Shown here piece after piece: positions 1 through 8,297 of a stretch of 64,000 nucleotides of DNA (position 1 is its first letter; the number at the start of each line of letters is the position of its first letter). The position numbers and the translations under genes were made by a program. This DNA is from Bacteroidia bacterium. GTDB lineage: Bacteria; Bacteroidota; Bacteroidia; Chitinophagales; UBA2359. The notes under the pieces were generated by a model. That model was not told the DNA's origin. It searched no databases and saw only the letters and a program-made list of their open reading frames with translations. The stretch covers positions 122,290 through 186,289 of the forward strand of contig JAUHXA010000006.1 in NCBI GenBank assembly GCA_030427245.1, written 5' to 3'.

Positions 1-935
1 GAATGATCCGTTGCAGCCCACAACAAAAAGAGGATTAAGCCTGCTGTACCTACAATCAAAAAAATTAGTTTGTCCAAATATAGTTTGTCGAGATTGGGTG
101 GGCGGTAAAATGACCATGCCAATATCAGAAGAAACAAAAGAGAAAATACGAAAATAGGTCGTTTCCAAAATGGGTAATCGGACGAAATCGGTGGTTTGTC
201 GACAATGGTTGTTTTTTGTTTGACAAAAGGGATTTTCTCTCCGTTTTTGAGGACAAAAGCATTGTCGAAAGCAGATTCCAAATATTCGGGCAAAAACATA
301 TAATTGACGGGTTCTGCAATTTGATCCACATCCGCACCCAAAGCCAAGTCTATCCCAAAATCAGACCATTGCTTGCTTGTCAAGTTTTGATCCAATAGCT
401 GCCGAAAGGTTTTTTGTTCTTCAATAAATTCGCTTTCAAATAACAAAGAGTCTCCCAATACTTCCACGAATATGTCTCTGATTCGTGAGGAGCAATTGTC
501 GAAAAAGAAGTCGTATAGATAGTAGCGATTTTCGGGGAGGTAATTGACTTCCAACATATCGAATAGCTGCTGTTTGGCCGCCGAATCCAAAGCTAAGGTT
601 TGCTGAACGACTGCTCGATTTCTGATATTGTAAGCGTATTGGAATCGTCTAAATGGGTCTTTGTCCATTTTGTAGTTGAGCTTTCCTCGCATAAATTTGA
701 CGTAAAATCCTGGGGTGTCGAAGTCGAATGTGCCGTAATTGTATACATTGTCAATGCTTTTTATGGGGTCGTGAACCCGTATGGCGCTATGCCCAAAAGC
801 TGCGTACAAATCTTCCCCCGAATCGCAGGTCATTAAACTCACCTCTGCTTGATTCGATAGGGTAGGAGCCGCTATTGAAGGGAGTGGAGCTACACAAAGT
901 AGTATCCAACAAAGTATTGAAAAAGGACGTTTCAT
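1..935 (-). CDS. Lnb/DUF4105-family membrane protein, 3' end cut by window edge
   Basis: An open frame runs from an ATG at 935 to the left edge with no stop (311 codons), so the C-terminus lies outside the window. Residues 1-24 look like a signal peptide. The mature part shows the features I associate with DUF4105: DLYAAFGHSAIRV near residue 50 with a conserved His, VYNYGTFDFDTPGFYVKF, and YDFFFDNCSSRIRD near residue 150 with the likely catalytic Cys. After residue 260 two hydrophobic segments follow. From memory, this domain is now named after Lnb, reported to N-acylate lipoproteins in Bacteroides; that role here is inference. The gene stands alone, tail-to-head after the P450 gene on the same strand. 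Confidence 0.85.
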   Translation of the reverse strand, partial: MKRPFSILCWILLCVAPLPSIAAPTLSNQAEVSLMTCDSGEDLYAAFGHSAIRVHDPIKSIDNVYNYGTFDFDTPGFYVKFMRGKLNYKMDKDPFRRFQYAYNIRNRAVVQQTLALDSAAKQQLFDMLEVNYLPENRYYLYDFFFDNCSSRIRDIFVEVLGDSLLFESEFIEEQKTFRQLLDQNLTSKQWSDFGIDLALGADVDQIAEPVNYMFLPEYLESAFDNAFVLKNGEKIPFVKQKTTIVDKPPISSDYPFWKRPIFVFSLLFLLILAWSFYRPPNLDKLYLDKLIFLIVGTAGLILFLLWAATDH

Positions 936-968
936 TGAAGTAATTTTAAATTTTGTTTTTCAGCGCTC

Positions 969-2330
969 CTAATTTTTATCCCTTATCTTCAATCGAACCC
1001 ACATTTCGCTTTTGGGGCGCAAGGTAACTAAGGGCAAAATATCTATTTTTTGATTGTCCACCCATTCAATTTGGAAATTTCGAATCAATTCTGCTAAAAC
1101 CAATTGCATTTCCATATAGGCAAATTGCTGTCCAATGCAGAGACGAGGACCTCCGCCAAAAGGAAAATAACTAAAGGTCGGGCGTTCTTTTATGGCTTGT
1201 TTGGTGAAACGATTGGGATCAAAATGTTCAGGGTTTTCCCAGTATTTAGGATTGCGGTGTGCGCCATAAATGAACAAGTTGACAATCGTGCCTTTTGGCA
1301 AATCAAATTCTCCTAACTTGTCGTCTTCCAAAGGTACTCTGTCCATGATCCAAGCAGGAGGATACAAACGCATGACTTCTTGAAGCACTTGTTTGGAGTA
1401 TGAAAGATGTGGAATATCTGCAAAAGTTGTCAAGCGATGGCTCAAAACTTCTTGAACTTCCTTCAATACTTGGGCTTCAATGTCGGGGTGTTGCCCTAAA
1501 AGATACCAAGTCCAAGCTAAGGCGTTGGCAGAAGTTTCGTGTCCTGCTACAAACAAAATCAGACTTTCGTCTCTTAGTTGCTGTTCGCTCATGCCTTCTC
1601 CTGTGTCTTCATAGCGAACACTGAGCAACATATCCAAGAGGTCGTCTTGTTGCTCTTCGCTGTTCCTTCGATTGTTGATGATGCCTCGAAGTAGCTTGTC
1701 CAGCTTACCTGAAAATTTTGCTTGTCGCCTATTTTCGCCACTTATAAAATACCAGGGACGAAGATAAGGCTGTCGTACTTTGGAAACAATGAATTTCTGT
1801 TGTTCGGTAATCACCTCATCTATCACCTCCAATTCTTCTTTCGTAATGCCCGTTCCGAACAAGGATTTGGCGACTATTCGGAGGGTGATTTTCATCATTT
1901 CTTTGGACAAATCTATCACTTCTCCTCTTTTAGCGTAGGCTTTCCATTCTTCGATAAATTCTTGTGTCTCTTGCTGCATAATATCCACCAAGGCCTGCAA
2001 TTTTTGGCGATGAAAACCTGGCTGAATCAATCGCCTTTGTCTAAGCCAATAACTACCATCAGTGGTCAATAAGCCATGCCCAATCTGGTCGGCAAGGGTT
2101 TTAATGATTTTTGACTTGTGGTAATTTTTGTGGTTTTTTTGGAGAATATGCTGAATATGAGCTGGATTTTGCGTCAGAAGTACTTTATTTGGTCCCAAAT
2201 AAGTCGTATAAGTGTCTCCAAAGATTTTCATGCTTTTGGTAATGCTGGGAATAGGGTTGGCTGCAAAATCTTTGATTTTCCAGAGTGCTTGGAAAAAAGA
2301 AATTTTAGGAGGGCTAGGAGATTGGCTCAT
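969..2330 (-). CDS. Cytochrome P450
   Basis: This 453-residue protein is a soluble, full-length P450 haem monooxygenase. The C-helix WLRQRR is near residue 95, the oxygen-activation motif AGHETS near 263, the ExxR motif as EVMR near 317, and the haem-thiolate loop FPFGGGPRLCIGQQF near 391-405 with the axial Cys. It resembles the CYP102/CYP4-like fatty-acid hydroxylase side of the family more than steroid enzymes, but substrate cannot be read from sequence. No ferredoxin or reductase gene is adjacent, so electrons must come from elsewhere. A -7 box on the same strand lies at 2359-2366, about 29 bases upstream of the ATG. A second, shorter P450 occurs at 12.3 kb and is not a close copy. Confidence 0.95.
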   Translation of the reverse strand: MSQSPSPPKISFFQALWKIKDFAANPIPSITKSMKIFGDTYTTYLGPNKVLLTQNPAHIQHILQKNHKNYHKSKIIKTLADQIGHGLLTTDGSYWLRQRRLIQPGFHRQKLQALVDIMQQETQEFIEEWKAYAKRGEVIDLSKEMMKITLRIVAKSLFGTGITKEELEVIDEVITEQQKFIVSKVRQPYLRPWYFISGENRRQAKFSGKLDKLLRGIINNRRNSEEQQDDLLDMLLSVRYEDTGEGMSEQQLRDESLILFVAGHETSANALAWTWYLLGQHPDIEAQVLKEVQEVLSHRLTTFADIPHLSYSKQVLQEVMRLYPPAWIMDRVPLEDDKLGEFDLPKGTIVNLFIYGAHRNPKYWENPEHFDPNRFTKQAIKERPTFSYFPFGGGPRLCIGQQFAYMEMQLVLAELIRNFQIEWVDNQKIDILPLVTLRPKSEMWVRLKIRDKN

Positions 2331-2358
2331 ATCATTGAAATGGTTAACGGTTTGACTG

Positions 2359-2366
2359 CAAAAATA
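2359..2366 (-). promoter_or_regulatory. Bacteroidota -7 box (TATTTTTG) for the P450 gene
   Basis: On the minus strand TATTTTTG fits TAnnTTTG and is followed by GCAG, about 28 bases before the P450 ATG. No convincing TTTG sits at the usual -33 spacing, so the call rests on the -7 box and position. Confidence 0.45.
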
Positions 2367-2533
2367 ATAAACGAATTTTCAAGAAGGAAAAATTGATTTT
2401 TGAACCTTTTTTTGAAAAAATATAGTTTTTGACATATACTTAGCATAATTATTGCTCATTAGTGTCCTAGTTGAGACAGCGTAATGTCATAAAAACTTAG
2501 TTATTTTGCCCAAAGTTAAAAATCTACTTTAGA

Positions 2534-3274
2534 ATGAAAGACAATTGTTTAAAAACTGCGATACTTTTATTCACCCAAACTCCTCATAGTATATTGAGTC
2601 CTAAAAATTTGGCGTTGAATATGGAGTATAATGACTCTAATATTCTGGAAAAAATAGTGGGTCAGCATCTGATGCAAACCGCCAAATCTACAGGATTGCC
2701 TGTTTATAAAATAGATACAGCCAACCTGATTGGAGCAAATTTTGGATACAAACTCGTCTATGCTTTTGACAAACTCTTTGGTATGGATTATGAGCAGGTC
2801 ATTGTGATTGGCAATGACTATTTGAACATCTCCACAGAGACACTTATTGCTGCCCAACGTATATTAGGATCGAAGGATCTCGTAATCGGACCAACCTTCG
2901 ATGGAGGAAGCTATTTATTCGGCTGTTCGAGATGCGCTTTTCCTCGTGCTGAGATTATGGAGCTTCGTTGGGGGACGAATCATTTATTTGAAGATGTGAT
3001 GATGAGTGCTGCAATAGACAATTTGAGTATTGGTTTTTTGCCTACCGAAATAGTGATGGATACTCCTAGTGATTTTCAACTCTGCCTTCAAAAATACCCT
3101 CCTTTTGAAAGCTTGGCTACTCAAATTGAAGACATGGTAGATGCTTTTGAAACTTCTACTTTGAGTCAAGAACTTCCCGAATATGTTGACCAACGTATTT
3201 TTTATACTCCCGCTTATACTTTGTCTTTACCTATTTCTGATGGAAAAGAGGTTTTTCAGTTTTGTTTGAATTGA
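2534..3274 (+). CDS. DUF2064 / TIGR04282-like nucleotidyltransferase-fold protein
   Basis: The 246-residue product has the plan of the TIGR04282 (DUF2064) family, small GT-A-fold proteins related to CofC-type nucleotidyltransferases. Seen: an N-terminal strand TAILLFTQTP, then VIVIGNDYLNISTETLIAA near residue 95, where the family normally has a GSDCP-type motif, and VIGPTFDGGSYLFG near residue 120, matching the family's GPAxDGGYYLIG. The usual Asp-Cys-Pro is replaced by Asn-Asp-Tyr, so activity may differ. The gene is alone, divergent from the P450 gene and separated by about 200 bases. Its substrate is unknown; in other genomes such genes often accompany glycosyltransferases, and two such genes lie 3-4 kb away. 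Confidence 0.75.
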   Translation: MKDNCLKTAILLFTQTPHSILSPKNLALNMEYNDSNILEKIVGQHLMQTAKSTGLPVYKIDTANLIGANFGYKLVYAFDKLFGMDYEQVIVIGNDYLNISTETLIAAQRILGSKDLVIGPTFDGGSYLFGCSRCAFPRAEIMELRWGTNHLFEDVMMSAAIDNLSIGFLPTEIVMDTPSDFQLCLQKYPPFESLATQIEDMVDAFETSTLSQELPEYVDQRIFYTPAYTLSLPISDGKEVFQFCLN

Positions 3275-3428
3275 TTGGAATAAGGATGTTGTCGTAGGGA
3301 AAGTATTTTTGTTGTTGGGAAAGTTGTGGTGTTATATTTCGTTATTAAGGGAACTGAACTTAACTGATAGTCAGTTAAAGGTTTGAAATGTCATGCCTCA
3401 TACATTTAATAAAATGTTAAATATTTTA

Positions 3429-3436
3429 TATTTTTG
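3429..3436 (+). promoter_or_regulatory. -7 box (TATTTTTG) upstream of sigma-factor gene
   Basis: TATTTTTG matches TAnnTTTG and ends 29 bases before the ATG at 3466, which would give a leader of about 20 bases. The -33 region is AT-rich without a clear TTTG. Confidence 0.4.
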
Positions 3437-3465
3437 GTGAACTAGTTTCACCTATTAAATATAAT

Positions 3466-4086
3466 ATGGTTTCAATAATAATCTTGTTCAGTTGGCCTTG
3501 GCGTAACAAAGAGGAGAATTATTCTGATGATGAAATTGTGGAAGGATTGAAGAATGATAATCCTGCAATTTTTGAATTTTTGGATAGGAAATTTAGGCAT
3601 AAGGTGATTACCTTTGTAGGCAATAAAGGTTCAATTAATTCAAAAATGGACGGGGATGATTTATATAACATTTGTTTGTACGAGGTTATCATACAAATAA
3701 AAAGAGGTAGCTACAACCCCAACTACAAGTTTGCAGGCTTTTTTTATAGGGTTTATTCTAGAAAATGGTATAGGCTACTAAGAAAACGAAATATAAATAT
3801 TGAAGTTACAGAGCAGTTTCCAGATGAAGATTCTTCCAATCAATATGAATTCCTAGAAGAACTAGGCATAAAAGCTAAATATCTGGAATTGGTTAAGGAA
3901 TATTTATATAAAATAAGAGAGGAGTGCACTGAGTTACTAAATCTGTTTTACTATCAAAATTTGAATGCAACTCAAGTTGCATCCTTATTAGGGAAGACAG
4001 CAACAACAATTCGACAAAATAAAAGACGGTGTTTACAAAAGATTAAAGATGCAATTCAAGCAGATTCTCGTTGGCATCAGTTATGA
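3466..4086 (+). CDS. ECF-type RNA polymerase sigma-70 family factor
   Basis: The 206-residue protein follows the region 2 - region 4 plan of ECF sigma factors. Region 2 spans about residues 25-110 (DDEIVEGLKNDNPAIFEFLDRKF; the core-binding part then GFFYRVYSRKWYRLLRK, a basic DNA-melting stretch). Region 4 spans 140-195 and ends in a helix-turn-helix, NATQVASLLGKTATTIRQNKRR. Region 2 is divergent, so this is probably one of the many lineage-specific sigma factors of the phylum. The next gene, 88 bases downstream on the same strand, encodes a membrane protein with an anti-sigma-like N-terminus, so the two likely form a regulatory pair. Confidence 0.85.
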   Translation: MVSIIILFSWPWRNKEENYSDDEIVEGLKNDNPAIFEFLDRKFRHKVITFVGNKGSINSKMDGDDLYNICLYEVIIQIKRGSYNPNYKFAGFFYRVYSRKWYRLLRKRNINIEVTEQFPDEDSSNQYEFLEELGIKAKYLELVKEYLYKIREECTELLNLFYYQNLNATQVASLLGKTATTIRQNKRRCLQKIKDAIQADSRWHQL

Positions 4087-4174
4087 TTTTGGAACTTAAT
4101 AGACTTTCTTATAACAGAACTAATAATCAGAAATTATGAAAACTTATTCATTCACGCGATAAAAAACCTATCTT

Positions 4175-5065
4175 ATGAATAATTCCCCACAACGTGATTT
4201 ATCATCTGATGATGCGATTGTTGATTATATAGATGGTAATCTCAACTCAGAAGAAGTGCAGTTATTTGAAGGTTTAATGGAAAAAGATGCCGAGTTTCAT
4301 AAGAAAGTTGAAATTATGAGAGCAACAACTCAACTTTTTAAATACCCTCATTTAGAAAAGAGTATAGATTTAATTAAAAACGCCCAAAAATCTGTTCAGG
4401 AAAAAAAAGCACAAGAAACAACTTCAAAAAGAATTCAAAGAGAATTTATTATACGTATAGCTGCTGCTTTAATTGGAGTAGTTTTTTTTGTATGTATATG
4501 GATTCTCATCACTGACAAAAATAGTTATTCCGAAATCATAACAATCGTTGGTGAGGCATTTTTAGAGCCTCCTTCTTCAAGTATTCACACTACTATGTTT
4601 GATAACCTTAATGGGCTGATTCTTTCAGAAAAGGAAGCAGAAGAAGCTAAAAATATTCAAGATTATGTATTATCTGAGTATAAACAAGCCAATTATAAAA
4701 ATGTAAAAGAGAAGATTGAAGATACTTATCAATCCAATAAAGTACTTTATTTGAATGAATACACGCTTTATGAGGCCCTTTCGACTTATCACTTAAATGA
4801 CAAAGAGGCAGCGTTAAAAGACTTTGAAAGTATCGTTGTTAATGACAGTTTGAAGATAGAGGTGAAGACAGAAACTTATTGGTATTTGGCATTGGCATAT
4901 TTGGAAAAGAAGAAAACAGAAGAAGCACAAAGGCAACTTAACTATTTGAAAATGAAAGGAAATCTTGATTACTTAAAAGATAATAGAGCTAACCGAGAAG
5001 AACAAATAAACAAATTATTGAAGTTGATTAATAAATCATATCAAAAGAAAGAAAGTGAGTTGTGA
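4175..5065 (+). CDS. Anti-sigma-like single-pass membrane protein with periplasmic TPR region
   Basis: The 296-residue product starts with a cytoplasmic segment (residues 1-90) rich in acid and containing DAIVDYIDGNLNSEEVQLFE, the kind of helix pair seen at the N-terminus of Bacteroidota anti-sigma factors. One membrane helix lies near residues 91-113 (IRIAAALIGVVFFVCIWILI). The remaining 180 residues are helical and carry TPR-like pairs, such as YEALSTYHLNDKEAALKDFE and YWYLALAYLEKKKTEEAQRQ. No zinc-binding HxxxCxxC motif is present. The position directly behind a sigma-factor gene suggests that it holds that sigma factor at the membrane; this is inference. It ends 28 bases from the end of the convergent phosphotransferase gene. 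Confidence 0.65.
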   Translation: MNNSPQRDLSSDDAIVDYIDGNLNSEEVQLFEGLMEKDAEFHKKVEIMRATTQLFKYPHLEKSIDLIKNAQKSVQEKKAQETTSKRIQREFIIRIAAALIGVVFFVCIWILITDKNSYSEIITIVGEAFLEPPSSSIHTTMFDNLNGLILSEKEAEEAKNIQDYVLSEYKQANYKNVKEKIEDTYQSNKVLYLNEYTLYEALSTYHLNDKEAALKDFESIVVNDSLKIEVKTETYWYLALAYLEKKKTEEAQRQLNYLKMKGNLDYLKDNRANREEQINKLLKLINKSYQKKESEL

Positions 5066-5093
5066 TAGTTGGTATGATTTGAATTGGAGGAGA

Positions 5094-6212
5094 TTACCCT
5101 TTCCGCTTCTTCCCCACTTCATAAAAATATTGCATTCCCACAAAAACAGCCAAAACATAGCCCAAAGCCATAAAAGAAAGGATGGTGCTCCAAGTATTCG
5201 TCAAAAAGTGTAGAACAATAAAATAAGTAAAAACAACAGTTATAGTAGCTAAACCTACAAATACCCATGTCACTTGATTGTCTTTCAATCCACAGTAGGC
5301 TAGATGATGCGTAGTATGGTCTCGACCACCTACAAAAGGAGATTGACCCCGACGGATTCGGCGCACAAAAACAGTCGTTGTGTCTATGATAGGCAACATG
5401 AAAACCAAAAGAGGTAAAACAAATTGTTGTAATGAAAGACCTACGGTATCGGTCATTTCTCCTCTAAACTGCCACATATATAAGATACTGATAACCGACA
5501 AAAAAGCTCCCAAAAACTGACTCCCCGAATCACCCATATACATTTTGGAGGGATGCCAATTGAAGTACAAATAACTCACCAAAGCCGCCAAAACCCCTAC
5601 AATTACAATAACATAAAAACTTGTTAGTGCACCTTGTAAATATAATATGACCAAGGCTGCCCCCAAAATAAAGGCAGAAACACTCGCTGTGATGCCGTCC
5701 ATGTTGTCTAGCATATTGATAGAATTCATCACACCCACCACCCAAAAAACGGTAAACAATACATCGATAATCCAGATATTTGAAATAGGTATCAGAACGC
5801 CCATTGCAATCATGACAATTGCACAAGCCAACTGTCCCAAAAATTTGAATCGAGGAGGGGTATTGTAGGAATCATCTACCAAGCCCACAATGAACCCCAA
5901 ACTTGCACTGCCTAAAAGTGCCAAAAGCTCGCTATTGAAGAATAATTCGGAGTGAAAAGGAAGTAAAAAATAAGAACAAACAGATAGTAAAAAAAGCATG
6001 AAAAAACAGAAACCACCAATTTTGGGTTTGGTTTGAGAAGCCCAACGCACCAAGTTTTCATGTCCGTTTTGTTGGCGTGTGCCAATGTTTTTTAGAAACT
6101 TTAGAAAGAGTAAGCTTAAAACAATGGTAAAAAAAACCGCTACTACAAAAAAAAGGGCATAAGTAGCCAATTGAAAGGAAGTACTATTGAAGTTGAAGTC
6201 GCTTAAATTCAT
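5094..6212 (-). CDS. WecA/MraY-family undecaprenyl-phosphate sugar-1-phosphate transferase
   Basis: A 372-residue polytopic membrane protein with about ten hydrophobic helices. It carries the family's catalytic Asp motifs: GFIVGLVDD near residue 108, NMLDNMDGITA near 167, MGDSGSQFLGA near 227, and the cytosolic basic loop GGRDHTTHHLA near 297. Such enzymes move a sugar-1-phosphate from a UDP-sugar to undecaprenyl phosphate, the first step of O-antigen, capsule or teichoic-type glycan synthesis. MraY is less likely because the gene is far from a dcw cluster and sits 86 bases behind a GT4 glycosyltransferase gene on the same strand, so the two may be one transcript. The sugar cannot be told from sequence. 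Confidence 0.9.
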   Translation of the reverse strand: MNLSDFNFNSTSFQLATYALFFVVAVFFTIVLSLLFLKFLKNIGTRQQNGHENLVRWASQTKPKIGGFCFFMLFLLSVCSYFLLPFHSELFFNSELLALLGSASLGFIVGLVDDSYNTPPRFKFLGQLACAIVMIAMGVLIPISNIWIIDVLFTVFWVVGVMNSINMLDNMDGITASVSAFILGAALVILYLQGALTSFYVIVIVGVLAALVSYLYFNWHPSKMYMGDSGSQFLGAFLSVISILYMWQFRGEMTDTVGLSLQQFVLPLLVFMLPIIDTTTVFVRRIRRGQSPFVGGRDHTTHHLAYCGLKDNQVTWVFVGLATITVVFTYFIVLHFLTNTWSTILSFMALGYVLAVFVGMQYFYEVGKKRKG

Positions 6213-6298
6213 ACTAGTGATTAGTATATTGGTAACGGGTGATTATTTTCTCAAGACAATTAAATTAGTTGTATAAAAGCCTACCAGTCATTTGATTT

Positions 6299-7627
6299 TT
6301 AGCGTATAAAGTCATTGTTGCGTTTGGTCGCAGATGCCACTGCAGTTTCCAAGGTCAAGGAAGAAGTTCTTACCTGATTGCTAGCTATTGCCATTGTAGA
6401 AGGAATGGTAGATATTGGGTATATCCTTTTATATACAGGAGCATGTTTCCAAAGCAACTTATCGTATAGTTGTGCCATATCTCCTGTCAAACGTTGGTAA
6501 CTGTATTTTTGAGCAACATATTGGTATCCATCTTGTCCCATTTGATTTCTCAATGTGGAATTTTCTACCAATTCCTGCAAATTGTGAGCAAAACTCTCTA
6601 CGCATTTTGAAGGAGATAACAAAGCCGTTTGATTGGGAATGACCACATCTTTTACCCCTCCTACATCGGTTGTCACAATGGGTTTATTTGCGGCTTGTGC
6701 TTCAATAAGGCTCACAGGTGTTCCCTCATTGAGCGAACTCAATGCAACGAGATCTACACCTGCGTACACCTCATCTACGTCTGTAATCCAAGAGGTGAAA
6801 GTCAATGGAGCTTTGTGAAAGTTTTCAGGAGTCGCAAAGGGAATGTTTAGTTCAGTGGCCAAATTTTCCATATTGTGTCTCTCCTCACCTCCACCTACAA
6901 CGAATGCTCGAATTTTCTGCGAACTGTTGTTGAGTAATTGCTTCAAAGCATTGAGAAACAAAGAGTGGTTTTTAATTGGTACAAGGCGACCCACAATTGC
7001 AATAGCGATTTCGTCGTCTGCAATTTGGTATTTTTGGCGAAAATCAATTCGCTTGTCTATTTGGTTGTCTTGGAATTTGGAAAGGTCAAAACCCAAAGGA
7101 ACGACTTCAATGTGATCGGGTTTACACACTTGATAATCTTCGCTCAGCTCTTTCTTTTGTTTGGGGCTGATGGCTACAATTTTACTACTGTGCTTTGCCA
7201 AATAACGTTCTACTTCTAAGTAAAAGCGGGTTTTGAGTGCGCCAAAATAAGAGTGAAATACATGACCATGAAAAGTGTGAACAATCACAGGTACGCCACA
7301 TTCTTTTGCTGCCAATCGTCCCAATGCGCCAGATTTTGCAGCATGAGTATGGACGATGTCGGGCTTGTATTTTTGGATAATTTTTTTGATATCTTGGTAA
7401 GCCGCATAGTCTTTCGTTGGGTGAACCGAGCGATACATATTGGGTATGTATTGAGGCTTCAATCCCATTTTATTGAGAATGAACTCTGAACTTGCTTCTG
7501 ATTCTTCCTTCATCCCCGCGACTATCTGTGTCTCAAAAGAGGGAGATAGATGCTTTGATAATAAAGCTACATTGAAGGTTGGACCTCCTAAATTCAAACG
7601 GTTGATGATGCGTAAAATTTTGGGCAT
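6299..7627 (-). CDS. GT4-family glycosyltransferase
   Basis: The 442-residue protein has the two-Rossmann GT-B plan. The N-terminal donor/acceptor half begins KILRIINRLNLGGPTFNVALL, with the glycine-rich loop typical of GT4. HTHAAKSGALGRLAA near residue 95 and FHGHVFHSYFG near 120 follow. The C-terminal half has IAIVGRLVPIKNHSLFL near 210 and the nucleotide-sugar binding SLNEGTPVSLIEAQA (E-x7-E type) near 310. A retaining enzyme acting on a lipid-linked or surface glycan is expected. It precedes the WecA-like gene, which supports an exopolysaccharide or O-antigen role. The last 50 residues beyond the fold are low in complexity and Ser/Thr-rich. Confidence 0.9.
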   Translation of the reverse strand: MPKILRIINRLNLGGPTFNVALLSKHLSPSFETQIVAGMKEESEASSEFILNKMGLKPQYIPNMYRSVHPTKDYAAYQDIKKIIQKYKPDIVHTHAAKSGALGRLAAKECGVPVIVHTFHGHVFHSYFGALKTRFYLEVERYLAKHSSKIVAISPKQKKELSEDYQVCKPDHIEVVPLGFDLSKFQDNQIDKRIDFRQKYQIADDEIAIAIVGRLVPIKNHSLFLNALKQLLNNSSQKIRAFVVGGGEERHNMENLATELNIPFATPENFHKAPLTFTSWITDVDEVYAGVDLVALSSLNEGTPVSLIEAQAANKPIVTTDVGGVKDVVIPNQTALLSPSKCVESFAHNLQELVENSTLRNQMGQDGYQYVAQKYSYQRLTGDMAQLYDKLLWKHAPVYKRIYPISTIPSTMAIASNQVRTSSLTLETAVASATKRNNDFIR

Positions 7628-8010
7628 GTACCACTTGTTTAGTCAATAATGGAATGGTGAAAAATTGCAGTAAAGATTCTTTTTTGGAGAACATCTTGTT
7701 GCAATTATCGAATGAAAACAAATGTACGAAAAACTGTCATTTTGAAGTGTTTTTTTAGAAGAAATATGCTTAGACTTCTGATTTTTTTTTGAAGGATGCA
7801 AGATTTAAAAGGAGATATTATTGAAATAAATAATTGATTATCAATGTTTTTTGTTGGGAACTCGTGATTTTAATCTCTTAAACAAACCTTCTTTGACTGC
7901 TAACTTTTGTTTGACCTATTTATTCATATTTTCTTTGGGCTTATTGAAGCAAATCGTAATGACATAGATTTACTATTTTTGAGAAGGCAAACTGAAATAT
8001 TTTGGAATTT

Positions 8011-8062
8011 GGACTTCGGACTTCGGACTTCGGACGAAGGAGCAAAGAGGCAAGAAGAAGGA
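8011..8062 (+). repeat. Heptamer array GGACTTC x3 followed by GAAG-rich repeat
   Basis: Three exact tandem copies of GGACTTC at 8011-8031 run into GGACGAAGG and then AGAGGCAAGAAGAAGGA at 8046-8062. The last 17 bases occur again exactly at 31771-31787 inside the CHAT gene. A partly complementary CTTCCGTCC lies near 8160, so the array may fold. Confidence 0.75.
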
Positions 8063-8201
8063 TTTAAGTCTTTGATAATTGACCATTTGCGACTAAACCC
8101 TTAATTTGGTTAAATTTTTTATTTGCATAGCATTATGTATAGTTTTTTATGTTCTACTTCTTCCGTCCAAAGTTCTAATTTTTATGTGTGCTCCTAAAAA
8201 G

Positions 8202-8236
8202 AATGGGCAGATAGTTCATCGAACTAACTGCCCATT
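8202..8236 (-). terminator. Hairpin terminator after the peptidoglycan-binding protein gene
   Basis: Arms AATGGGCAG.TAGTTC and its complement (16 bp, one mismatch) close a 3-base loop. On the minus strand the stem is followed by CTTTTT. On the plus strand it is followed by TTTTC, so it could work both ways. Confidence 0.8.
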
Positions 8237-8297
8237 TTCTGTATAGAATAACCTCAGTTTATGGGGTATTCACCAGATAAAATCTAATTTAAATGTA

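Larger units (their letters stand above)
7628..8297. other. 670-bp gene-free stretch
   Basis: I see no credible coding frame. The stretch holds a heptamer array near 8011-8062 and the hairpin terminator at 8202-8236. The rest is AT-rich and plain. Confidence 0.6.

Noticed and set aside
600..836. A 78-codon plus-strand frame
   Set aside because: Antisense to the well-supported Lnb/DUF4105 gene.
7907..8104. A 65-codon plus-strand frame in the 7.6-8.3 kb gap
   Set aside because: It runs through the GGACTTC heptamer array and shows no family features. It is most likely non-coding.
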